7,778 nucleotides of DNA from Victivallales bacterium (GCA_900769285.1 CAAGGB010000059.1:1-7778), one strand, 5' to 3'; counted from the first letter of the stretch, positions 1 through 6,381 are shown. Program-made: numbers and translations. The notes: generated from the sequence alone by a model not told the origin.

Positions 1-19
1 ACGTGTGCTCTTCCGATCT
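1..19 (+). other. Illumina TruSeq adapter remnant (5' end)
   Basis: The first 19 bases are identical to the 3' end of the TruSeq index/read-2 adapter (ending GCTCTTCCGATCT). The orientation is that expected of adapter followed by insert. This is library sequence, not genome, and it should be trimmed. The genomic sequence starts at about base 20. Confidence 0.95.
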
Positions 20-123
20 GGACAGCCCCCGTAGCGGCTGAAACCATAAATATACCCCCTCCACGCCCCTATGACAAGATGACCCGCCGAAAATCACCCC
101 GACTCGCTCCCCCCGAAAAAATG

Positions 124-142
124 TTCCAAATTCTTGGAATTT
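124..142. repeat. Overlapping short palindromes upstream of mraZ
   Basis: Two inverted repeats overlap here. TTCCAA (124-129) pairs with TTGGAA (134-139) across 4 nt, and AAATTC (128-133) pairs with GAATTT (137-142) across 3 nt. The stretch is AT-rich in a GC-rich genome and lies just upstream of the candidate -35 hexamer, where an operator could be. No known regulator motif was recognised. Confidence 0.45.
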
Positions 143-148
143 CTGTGA

Positions 149-180
149 TTGACTGTGGAAAATTGGCGTTTCTCTGTTAT
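149..180 (+). promoter_or_regulatory. Candidate promoter of the dcw cluster
   Basis: TTGACT at 149-154 resembles a sigma-70 -35 box and TGTTAT at 175-180 a -10 box. The 20-nt spacer is longer than the ideal 17, so the pairing is uncertain. The region is AT-richer than its surroundings and is followed at once by the TAGGG box array. A start near 187 would place those boxes over the transcription start and leader, suiting repression. Confidence 0.4.
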
Positions 181-182
181 TG

Positions 183-237
183 TAGGGAAAGATAGGGGCG
201 GATAGGGCGGATTAGGGACGAAAAGGGACAGAATAGG
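183..237 (+). promoter_or_regulatory. Putative MraZ operator: 10-bp-spaced TAGGG boxes
   Basis: TAGGG occurs at 183, 193, 203 and 213, and AAGGG at 223, an exact 10-bp period. A sixth, shifted TAGG follows at 234. Known MraZ operators are arrays of short G-rich boxes (TGGGN in E. coli) with 5-nt gaps, which also gives a 10-bp period, so that each MraZ subunit in the ring reads one box on the same helix face. Position directly ahead of mraZ fits autoregulation of the cluster. The T-A-GGG variant is inferred to be this lineage's version. Confidence 0.7.
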
Positions 238-270
238 CAGGGCAGGGCCAGGACGACGGGCCAGCAGGGC

Positions 271-819
271 ATGGGCGAGACCGCAGGACAGCCAGTGAGG
301 ATTTTCGGCATGGGAGCCACCGGCACGGTGGACCCCCAGGGTCGCGTCGTCTTCCCGCGCTGCTGGCGCCGACCCGGCGACGAGAAGGCCGAGTTCGTCC
401 TCGCCGCCGGACTCTCACGCTCCATCGCACTCTTCCCTGCCGACAGCTTCGACGCCATGCTCATGCGCGTCATGGACCGCGCCCCGCAGACCGAGCAGGC
501 GCAGAACTGGCTCTCCATCTACATGCAGATGTCCCAGCGCGTCCAGCTCGACGGCCACGGACGCTTCCCCATCCCCGACGAGCTCCTCCACTACGCCGGC
601 ATCGAGCGCAAGGGCGAATGCGAATTCGTCTCCGGCGTCGGCATCGGACGGCTCTTCGCGCCCGGACGCTGGCGCCGCATCCGCCTCGGAAACCACCCCG
701 AGCCCGAACTCACCCCACAGCAGGAGGACGCGCTCTCCGAAGACGAGCTCGAAAGCCTCACCGTCAAGAGGGCCATCGACTTCATCAGCCAGCTAAGCTC
801 CGAGAGGACCGCCCCATGA
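271..819 (+). CDS. mraZ: Transcriptional regulator MraZ
   Basis: MraZ is a ring-forming SpoVT/AbrB-fold DNA-binding protein that represses its own dcw operon. Two AbrB-like repeats are visible: DPQGR at residues 21-25 within TVDPQGRVVFP, and DGHGR at 94-98 within VQLDGHGRFPIP. These correspond to the family's DxKGR/DxxGR signatures. The second repeat continues through LLHYAGIERKGECEFVSGVG. A charged, helical C-terminal tail (about 140-182) makes the protein slightly longer than the usual 140-150 aa. The start is uncertain. GTG at 295 would give MRIFGMGATG, whose Phe aligns with the near-N-terminal MF of E. coli MraZ, and it has GCAGGA at 283-288. ATG at 310 has GAGGA at 297-301. The ATG at 271 has no clear Shine-Dalgarno sequence. 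The gene is first in the cluster and its stop overlaps the rsmH start (ATGA). Confidence 0.92.
   Translation: MGETAGQPVRIFGMGATGTVDPQGRVVFPRCWRRPGDEKAEFVLAAGLSRSIALFPADSFDAMLMRVMDRAPQTEQAQNWLSIYMQMSQRVQLDGHGRFPIPDELLHYAGIERKGECEFVSGVGIGRLFAPGRWRRIRLGNHPEPELTPQQEDALSEDELESLTVKRAIDFISQLSSERTAP
283..301 (+). promoter_or_regulatory. Ribosome-binding sites deciding the mraZ start
   Basis: GCAGGA (283-288) lies 6 nt before GTG 295, and GAGGA (297-301) lies 8 nt before ATG 310. Both are better placed than anything ahead of ATG 271. They suggest that the real MraZ N-terminus is 8 or 13 residues shorter than the longest open frame. Alignment to the family favours 295. Confidence 0.45.
802..808 (+). 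promoter_or_regulatory. Shine-Dalgarno sequence of rsmH
   Basis: GAGAGGA ends 7 nt before the ATG at 816. It lies inside the 3' end of mraZ and fixes the rsmH start at the ATGA overlap rather than at the longer open frame that extends upstream inside mraZ. Confidence 0.7.
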
Positions 820-1784
820 CGACCACAACCACAACCACGACCACGACTGGCTTCCAGCACATCCCCGTCCTCCTCGGCCCCGTCCTCGACCTCCTCGCCG
901 ACACACCCGGCACGCGCTTCGTCGACGCCACCCTCGGCGGCGGCGGCCACAGCCAGGCCCTCCTCGACCGCCGGCCCGACATCCGCCTCCTCGGACTCGA
1001 CCGCGACCCCGCCGCCATCGCCGCCGCCTCCGAACGGCTCCGCCCCTACGCCGACCGCCTCACCGCCGTACAGGCCACCTTCTCCTCCCTCGAGCAGGTC
1101 GTCCACGACCACGGCTGGAGCCAGGTCGACGCCCTCCTCATGGACATCGGCGTCTCCTCCCCCCAGCTCGACCTCCCCGACCGCGGCTTCTCCTTCCGCT
1201 TCGACGGCCCGCTCGACATGCGCATGGACCCCACCCACGGCCCCACCGCCGCCGACCTCCTCAACACCCTCCCCGAACGGGAGCTCGCCGACATCCTCTA
1301 CCGCTACGGCGAGGAGCGCCGCTCCCGACAGGTCGCCGCCGAAATCGTCCGCCGCCGCCGCGAACGCCCCTGGACGCGCACCGGCGAGCTCGCCGAACTC
1401 CTCGAACGCGTCGTCGGACGCGCCCATCAGCACGGCCTCCCGCCCGCCACACGCTGCTTCCAGGCCCTCCGCATCGCCGTCAACGACGAGCTCGGCGAAC
1501 TGGAGCGAACCCTCCGACAGGCCGTCCGCCTCGTCGCCGTCGGCGGACGCATCGCCGTCATCACCTTCCATTCCCTCGAGGACCGCATCGTCAAGCAGTT
1601 CTTCCGCGAGCAGGCCGCCACCTGCACCTGCCCCCCAGGACTGCCCGTCTGCGTCTGCGGCAAGGTCAGCACCCTCCGCATCCTCACCCCAAAGCCCGTC
1701 ACCGCCTCCGAGCAGGAGCTCCAGGACAACCCCAGAGCCGCCTGCGCCAAGCTCCGGGCGGCCACCGTGATTCATAACCTATAA
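816..1784 (+). CDS. rsmH: 16S rRNA (cytosine(1402)-N(4))-methyltransferase RsmH
   Basis: RsmH (MraW) uses S-adenosylmethionine to methylate N4 of C1402 in 16S rRNA in the ribosomal P site. Family motifs appear in order in this 322-aa protein: HIPVLL at residues 15-20, the SAM loop DATLGGGGHS at 37-46, LDRDP at 61-65, DIGVSS at 110-115, DRGFSFRFDGPLDMRMD at 122-138, CFQALRIAVNDEL at 214-226 and FHSLEDRIVKQFF at 251-263. A C-x-C...C-x-C cluster (Cys270, 272, 279, 281) near the C-terminus is seen in many family members. Length is normal. The start at 816 overlaps the mraZ stop and has a good ribosome-binding site. The oddity is a run of ten threonines at residues 2-11 encoded by mixed ACN codons. 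The stop codon lies inside a 9-nt tandem repeat. Confidence 0.97.
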   Translation: MTTTTTTTTTTGFQHIPVLLGPVLDLLADTPGTRFVDATLGGGGHSQALLDRRPDIRLLGLDRDPAAIAAASERLRPYADRLTAVQATFSSLEQVVHDHGWSQVDALLMDIGVSSPQLDLPDRGFSFRFDGPLDMRMDPTHGPTAADLLNTLPERELADILYRYGEERRSRQVAAEIVRRRRERPWTRTGELAELLERVVGRAHQHGLPPATRCFQALRIAVNDELGELERTLRQAVRLVAVGGRIAVITFHSLEDRIVKQFFREQAATCTCPPGLPVCVCGKVSTLRILTPKPVTASEQELQDNPRAACAKLRAATVIHNL

Positions 1785-1810
1785 GGCCTATAAGGCCTAT
1801 AAGACCTATT
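1774..1810 (+). repeat. 9-nt tandem repeat (ATAAGGCCT) over the rsmH stop
   Basis: ATAAGGCCT occurs at 1781-1789 and 1790-1798, with a one-base variant ATAAGACCT at 1799-1807 and a partial unit ATAACCT at 1774-1780. The TAA stop of rsmH (1782-1784) falls inside the first full unit, so the repeat reaches into the last codons. Each unit holds the palindrome AGGCCT, so neighbouring units can pair. A related AGGCC-centred 9-nt repeat recurs at 7562-7588. Confidence 0.85.
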
Positions 1811-1828
1811 AAAATCTTCCCCCTTTCC

Positions 1829-1929
1829 GGGCGCCGGTGCCTCTGGCAATCGCCAGCGGCCCACGGCGCCTCGACCTCACCAGCACAGCAGCAAGGACAC
1901 AGATCCCGGGAGAGCAGACCCGGGAGGAG
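1829..1929 (+). promoter_or_regulatory. Structured leader ahead of ftsL with duplicated SD-like block
   Basis: The gap between rsmH and ftsL can form a hairpin, CTGGC (1843-1847) with GCCAG (1852-1856), flanked by GGCGCC near 1830 and 1865. Downstream, CCCGGGAG is repeated directly at 1905-1912 and 1919-1926 with a 14-nt period. CCCGGG is self-complementary, so the copies can also pair (1905-1910 with 1919-1924). The second copy runs into AGGAG (1925-1929), the likely ribosome-binding site of ftsL 12 nt before its ATG, so pairing could partly hide it. A regulatory role is inference. Confidence 0.4.
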
Positions 1930-1941
1930 CGGCAAACCATC

Positions 1942-2409
1942 ATGACAGCCAAGAGCAGCACAGGCAAGAACACGTATTGGTCCTCGGTGATTTCCGGTGT
2001 TCTGACGCTTCCCGTCCTCGCGGGAGCCGTCATCTACACCGCCGTCAGCATCCAGAAGTACCGCAGCGAGCAGACCGGGCTCCAGCTCAAGCTCGACGAG
2101 CTCCGCCGCGTCATCCAGGTGCGCGACAAGGAAATCCACAACCTCAACACCAAGATCGAGAGCGTCACCGGCGAGGCGCTCCGCGCCCAGGCCGCCCAGC
2201 TCGGGCTCGTCCAGCCACAGGAGCATCAGCTCGTCGCCTTCGACATGGGCGGCAAGCGCATCTTCGACAACCGGAAGGTCGCCAGCCTCCTCTACGAGCG
2301 CCGCTCCTACGGCGTCGAGGACCGCACCCAGGACAGCCTCTCAGAACGCCGCAACGCACGCCTCGACCGACCCGCCGCCGACGGACAGCCCGACACCATG
2401 CGCAACTGA
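1942..2409 (+). CDS. ftsL: FtsL-like septal cell division protein
   Basis: FtsL is a small bitopic membrane protein that, with FtsB and FtsQ, activates FtsW/FtsI at the septum. The product has 155 aa: a short polar cytoplasmic N-terminus, one hydrophobic segment (about residues 13-36, SSVISGVLTLPVLAGAVIY...), then a periplasmic coiled coil (about 38-78, with LQLKLDELRRVIQVRDKEIHNLNTKIESV). This ends in AAQLGLVQPQEHQLV, resembling the A..LG(M/L)..P end of FtsL/DivIC proteins. Sequence conservation is low in this family, so the call rests on topology plus position between rsmH and ftsI. The ATG at 1942 is preferred over GTG 1837 in the same frame because of the upstream AGGAG and because the extension is not FtsL-like. 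The roughly 60-residue charged C-terminal tail is longer than usual. Confidence 0.8.
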   Translation: MTAKSSTGKNTYWSSVISGVLTLPVLAGAVIYTAVSIQKYRSEQTGLQLKLDELRRVIQVRDKEIHNLNTKIESVTGEALRAQAAQLGLVQPQEHQLVAFDMGGKRIFDNRKVASLLYERRSYGVEDRTQDSLSERRNARLDRPAADGQPDTMRN

Positions 2410-2489
2410 TGGCCTGACCTGACGCGTCGCCGGTCCGCGCCGCGCCTTCGCTGTCTCTCCCCCCGTCCCCGCCACACCGCTGTCCCCAT

Positions 2490-2494
2490 AGAGG
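2490..2494 (+). promoter_or_regulatory. Shine-Dalgarno-like AGAGG of ftsI
   Basis: AGAGG ends 12 nt before the ATG at 2507, a long but usable spacing. The 97-nt gap between ftsL and ftsI holds no promoter or terminator I can see, so the two are probably co-transcribed. Confidence 0.45.
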
Positions 2495-2506
2495 TTCTGT
2501 CCCCCC

Positions 2507-4843
2507 ATGCCGTCCGACGCCGCCACCGTCACCACCTTCGCCGCCCCCCCGCCGCCCTCACGAGGTGCCCTGCCGCTCAGGCTCCTCCGTGGCCTGGCGG
2601 AGTCGCTGCGCCGTGGCCTGATGCGCGTCCGCCCGCTGCTGGGCATGAGCCTGACGGACGACGGCGCCTCGCAGCCCGACGAGACGCAGCGCCGCACGCT
2701 GCTCGCCCGCAGCGTCTTCGTCTTTGCCTTCTTCCTCCTCTGCTTCGCCCTCCTCGCCTACCACGTCTACGACCTCCAGGTGCTCCAGCACGACCACTAC
2801 GTCTCGGAGGCGGACGAGCGCTCGCGCGGCATGCGGCGCATGTACGGCGAGCGCGGACGCATCTACGACTTCAACAGCGTCCTCCTCATCGGCAACATCG
2901 CCAGCCAGAGCGTCTACTTCGAGCCCAAGAACCTGCCGCACGAGTGCCTCGCCGCCGTCGTCGACATCTTCGTCCGGGAACTCGGCGCCGACCGCGACGT
3001 CCTCCAGACACGCATCCGCGACGTCCTGGAGGAGCCCATCGAGGTCACGCTCCGCGACCGCCTCGACGCCGCGACCGCCGCGCTCATCGACAGTTGGCGA
3101 CTCCCCGGCGTCAGGGTCGTCCCTTCCGAGACCGCCGACGGCCCGACGCGCCTGGCCATCCTGCCACGAGCCATCTCCGAGGAGGAGCTGGAGGCCGCCA
3201 TCGACCAGCTCCTCCCCTTCGTCGGCACCTCGCGACGCGACATCCGACGCCTCATCGACAAGGCCCTCGCGCGTCCGCGCGAAATCATCGTCGCCCGCGA
3301 CATCGAGTATCCCGTCGTCGAGCGCATGAAGCAGCGCCTCGCCGTCTGGTCGCAGGAATCGAAGCAGCGCTACGGCAAGCACGTCCGGGTGCCTTTCCGC
3401 ACCATCGACAGCACCGTCCGCTGCCATCTCCAGGGCGGACTCATGGCCAACCTCCTCGGCGAGGTCGGCGAGCTCGACGTCGTCCAGACCCGCGAGGTCA
3501 ACGGACAGCGCAAGCGCGTCACCACCCGCCGCATCGCCGGACTCTCCGGCGTCGAGCGGCTCATGGACGAGGAGATGCAGCCCAAGGCCGGAAAGGTCAC
3601 CTTCCTCCGCGACGCCAAGGGCCGGCGGCTCGTTGACGCCGCCGTCGTCGAGAAGCCCCCCCAGAACGGCGCCGACGTCTACCTCACGCTCCAGGCGCCC
3701 ATCCAGCGCATCGTCGAGGAGGAGCTCGCCAAGGCCGTCGCCATCTACTCGCCCGAAACCGCCTACGCCATCATGATGGACCCCCGCACCGGCGCCATCA
3801 TGGCCCTCGCGCAATATCCATCCTTCAACCCCAACGTCCGCGAGAAGCCCGAGGGCACCGACGAGGCAAGCATCAAGAAATTCCTCCGTCGGCGCGAGAT
3901 GCACTGCCTCGGCGAGTGCTTCGAGCCCGGCTCCATCATGAAGTGCATCCCCGTCGCCTACGCCCTCGACCAGGAGCGCGTCACCCTCGACACCCAGATC
4001 GACTGCGAGTCGAACGGACGCTGGTTCTACGCCGGCTTCACCCTCCGCGACACCCACCAGAACGGCACCCTCACCATCGCCGAAATCATCGAACGCTCCT
4101 CCAACATCGGCACCGCCAAGCTCGCCGTCGAAATCATGGGCAACGACATGCTCGACCGCGCCTTCCGCGACTTCGGCTTCGGCAAGCCCGTGCGGCTCGG
4201 ATACATCCCCGCCGTCGGACAGGAGCGCTTCCTCAAAGGCGAGACCTACGGACTCCTCATGCCACTCAAGAAGTGGATGAAAATCCACCCGTCGCGCTTC
4301 CCCATCGGACAGGGCATCGGCGTCACCCCACTCCAGATGATCCAGGCCTACGGCGCCATCGCCAACGGCGGCACCATGATGCAGCCCTACATCATCGACC
4401 GCATCGTCACCGCCGACGGACAGGAGCGGCGCTCTGTCCCACGCGTCAAGGGACACCCGCTCTCCCAACACGGCGCGCAACTCATCACCCAGGCCATGAT
4501 ACAGGTCGTCCAGGGCGAACACGGCACCGGCAAACGCGCCCGGCTCGACAGCTTCACCGTCGCCGGCAAGACCGGTACCGCCGAAATCGCCGTCAACGGA
4601 CGCTATCTGGCCAAGTACTTCACCTCCTCGTTCGCCGGCTTCGTTCCCGCCGAACGACCCGTCTTCACCCTCCTCGTCACCCTCAAGGGCGTCAACAAGC
4701 ACGGCGGTACCGTCTGCGGACCCGTCTTCAAGGCCATCGCCGAACGAACTCTCGAACACCTCAGCATCCAGCCCGAACAGCCCGCCGTCCTCGACTCCGC
4801 CGTCCTCGACCTCGACCGTAACCTCAACCTCCAGCTCCAATGA
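2507..4843 (+). CDS. ftsI: FtsI/PBP3-type peptidoglycan transpeptidase (class B PBP)
   Basis: This DD-transpeptidase cross-links septal peptidoglycan. It has 778 aa: a cytoplasmic N-terminus (1-66), one membrane anchor (about 67-86), a non-catalytic module opening with ERGRIYD (115-121), then the transpeptidase domain (about 390-750). All three penicillin-binding motifs are present: SIMK (Ser476, Lys479) in EPGSIMK, SSN (531-533) and KTGT (688-691). QGIGVTPLQM (602-611) is also typical. No PASTA domains are seen. It is longer than E. coli FtsI (588 aa). The excess lies in the 60-residue N-terminal tail and in the region 143-297, which appears to hold a tandem duplication. The active-site neighbourhood has unusual cysteines (467, 471, 480). 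Position after ftsL and before murE supports FtsI (sporulation-type SpoVD is less likely). Its stop overlaps the murE start. Confidence 0.95.
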   Translation: MPSDAATVTTFAAPPPPSRGALPLRLLRGLAESLRRGLMRVRPLLGMSLTDDGASQPDETQRRTLLARSVFVFAFFLLCFALLAYHVYDLQVLQHDHYVSEADERSRGMRRMYGERGRIYDFNSVLLIGNIASQSVYFEPKNLPHECLAAVVDIFVRELGADRDVLQTRIRDVLEEPIEVTLRDRLDAATAALIDSWRLPGVRVVPSETADGPTRLAILPRAISEEELEAAIDQLLPFVGTSRRDIRRLIDKALARPREIIVARDIEYPVVERMKQRLAVWSQESKQRYGKHVRVPFRTIDSTVRCHLQGGLMANLLGEVGELDVVQTREVNGQRKRVTTRRIAGLSGVERLMDEEMQPKAGKVTFLRDAKGRRLVDAAVVEKPPQNGADVYLTLQAPIQRIVEEELAKAVAIYSPETAYAIMMDPRTGAIMALAQYPSFNPNVREKPEGTDEASIKKFLRRREMHCLGECFEPGSIMKCIPVAYALDQERVTLDTQIDCESNGRWFYAGFTLRDTHQNGTLTIAEIIERSSNIGTAKLAVEIMGNDMLDRAFRDFGFGKPVRLGYIPAVGQERFLKGETYGLLMPLKKWMKIHPSRFPIGQGIGVTPLQMIQAYGAIANGGTMMQPYIIDRIVTADGQERRSVPRVKGHPLSQHGAQLITQAMIQVVQGEHGTGKRARLDSFTVAGKTGTAEIAVNGRYLAKYFTSSFAGFVPAERPVFTLLVTLKGVNKHGGTVCGPVFKAIAERTLEHLSIQPEQPAVLDSAVLDLDRNLNLQLQ
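2933..3397 (+). other. Apparent tandem duplication within the FtsI N-terminal module
   Basis: Residues 143-207 and 222-297 of FtsI align by eye without gaps for about 55 residues: LPHECLAAVVDIFVRELG with ISEEELEAAIDQLLPFVG, then DRDVLQTRIRDVLEEPIEV with SRRDIRRLIDKALARPREI, each ending in a V.V(V/P) strand (PGVRVVPS, KHVRVPF). Other FtsI proteins have one such segment (helices followed by an LPG(I/V).(L/V) strand). The second copy carries an insertion of about 11 residues. The duplication is inferred from visible similarity, not from a computed alignment. Confidence 0.55.
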
Positions 4844-6381
4844 ACACCCCACACGACACCGCCATGGAGCGGAGACCGCTCACCCTCGCGCAGGTCGCCG
4901 ACGCCCTCGACCGCCAGCGCCTCCTACTCGACGCCGCCGGCAACCCTGACACCTGCATCCTCAACGCCACCGACGACTCCCGCGCCGTCGCCGCAGGCTC
5001 ACTCTTCTGCGCCATCGCCGGCGAACGCGTCGACGCCCGCAAGTTCATCCCCGACGCCCACGCCGCCGGCGCCGCCGCCGTCATGCTCCAGGGCGACACC
5101 GCCGTCCCCGACGGACTCCCCGCACTCCGCGTCCGCGACGACCGCCGCGCAGCCGGCGTCGTCGCCGAGCTCGCCGCCGGCTTCCCCGCGCGCCATTTCC
5201 GTACCTTCGCCATCACCGGCACCAACGGCAAGACCACCTCCGCCTACCTCCTCCGACACGTCCTCCAACGCTGCGGTCTCAGGACCGCCATGCTCGGCAC
5301 TGTCGAGTATGACCTCGGAAACGGACAAAAAATGCCCGCTTCACGCACAACTCCCACCCCTTTCGCCTTGCAAAAACTCTTTCAGGATATATATAGTAAT
5401 GGATGCGAGGCCTGCGTCATGGAACTCTCAAGCCATGCCCTCCACCAGCAGCGCATCGGCACCATGGCGTTCGACGGCGCCATCTTCACCAACCTCACCC
5501 AGGACCACCTCGACTACCACCATACACTGGAAAACTACTTCCAGGCCAAGAAACGGCTCTTTACCCACCACCTCAAGCCAGGCGCCCCCGCCGTCATCAA
5601 CGCCGATGACGACTTCGGCGCACGGCTGGCACGCGAACTCACTCATAACCTGGCAGAACGGCAGACCGTTAGCTTCAGCGTAAAAAACCTCTGTGCACCG
5701 GTTTGTGTACACGTGAAGGACCTGCTGCTCAGCGCCACCGGGACGGAATGTGCTTTGACCTTTCCCGATGGTACCTGGTCGATGGCCTCGCCTCTCGCCG
5801 GATTATATAATGGCTACAATCTAGCCGGGGTCGCCATCCTCGCGCACGAACTGGGGCTGCCCCGCCCCACCGTGCAGCAGGCTCTGGCGACCTGCCTTGC
5901 CGCTCCCGGACGACTCCAGAAACTTCCCTGCAGCCGCCCGTTCGCCATCTTCGTCGACTACGCACATACTCCCGACGCCCTCTCAAACGTCCTCGCCTGC
6001 CTCCGCGACCTCACCCCAAAACCCGCACGCCTCATCGCCGTCTTCGGCTGCGGCGGCGACCGCGACCGCACCAAACGACCGCAGATGGGCGCCATCGCCG
6101 CCAATCTCGCCGACATCGCCATCGTCACCTCCGACAACCCGCGCTCCGAAGACCCCGAGCGCATCATCGACGACATCCTTGCCGGCATCCCCACCCCCGC
6201 ACCCCATCCCGTCCTCCGCCAGGCCGACCGCGCTCAGGCCATCCGAGACGCCATCCATTCCGCCCTCCCCGGCGACTGCATCCTCATCGCCGGCAAGGGA
6301 CACGAGGACTACCAGGAAATCAACGGCGTCAAACACCCCTTCTCCGACGCCGCCTGCGTCGCCGACATCCTCGGCGAATAG
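4840..6381 (+). CDS. murE: UDP-MurNAc-L-Ala-D-Glu:meso-DAP ligase MurE
   Basis: MurE is the cytoplasmic ATP-dependent ligase that adds the third stem-peptide residue to UDP-MurNAc-L-Ala-D-Glu. Visible in the 513-aa product are an N-terminal UDP-binding domain (TDDSRAVAAGSLFCAIAG, 44-61), the P-loop TGTNGKTT (126-133), MELSSHALHQQR (194-205), FTNLTQDHLDYH (216-227), YFQAKKRLF (233-241) with the probable carbamylated Lys237, FVDYAHTPDAL (371-381), GCGGDRDRTKRP (403-414), DNPRSEDP (432-439) and GKGHEDYQ (485-492). DNPR is the signature of meso-diaminopimelate rather than lysine selection. Length is normal. ATG 4840 overlaps the ftsI stop, without a clear Shine-Dalgarno sequence, so translation is probably coupled. 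Around 5320-5405 and 5640-5860 the gene is AT-richer and uses all six Leu codons, unlike the CTC-dominated rest. Confidence 0.97.
   Translation: MNTPHDTAMERRPLTLAQVADALDRQRLLLDAAGNPDTCILNATDDSRAVAAGSLFCAIAGERVDARKFIPDAHAAGAAAVMLQGDTAVPDGLPALRVRDDRRAAGVVAELAAGFPARHFRTFAITGTNGKTTSAYLLRHVLQRCGLRTAMLGTVEYDLGNGQKMPASRTTPTPFALQKLFQDIYSNGCEACVMELSSHALHQQRIGTMAFDGAIFTNLTQDHLDYHHTLENYFQAKKRLFTHHLKPGAPAVINADDDFGARLARELTHNLAERQTVSFSVKNLCAPVCVHVKDLLLSATGTECALTFPDGTWSMASPLAGLYNGYNLAGVAILAHELGLPRPTVQQALATCLAAPGRLQKLPCSRPFAIFVDYAHTPDALSNVLACLRDLTPKPARLIAVFGCGGDRDRTKRPQMGAIAANLADIAIVTSDNPRSEDPERIIDDILAGIPTPAPHPVLRQADRAQAIRDAIHSALPGDCILIAGKGHEDYQEINGVKHPFSDAACVADILGE

Noticed and set aside
618..815. Upstream extension of rsmH into mraZ
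   Set aside because: The added residues are Arg/His/Pro-rich shadow sequence of mraZ. The ATGA overlap with a Shine-Dalgarno sequence at 802-808 gives the natural start.
591..1775. 394-codon minus-strand open frame opposite rsmH
   Set aside because: Gly/Glu/Ala/Val-rich shadow of rsmH caused by GC-rich third positions. No recognisable domain.
1837..1941. GTG-started N-terminal extension of the FtsL-like protein
   Set aside because: It would add 35 residues unlike FtsL, and the best ribosome-binding site lies at 1925-1929, ahead of ATG 1942.
2558..4852. Very long open frame (764 codons) on the minus strand opposite ftsI
   Set aside because: Its translation is low-complexity (Asp/Glu/Gly/Val/Ala) as expected from the complement of a C-ending-codon gene, while the + strand holds all FtsI motifs. 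It is a composition shadow.
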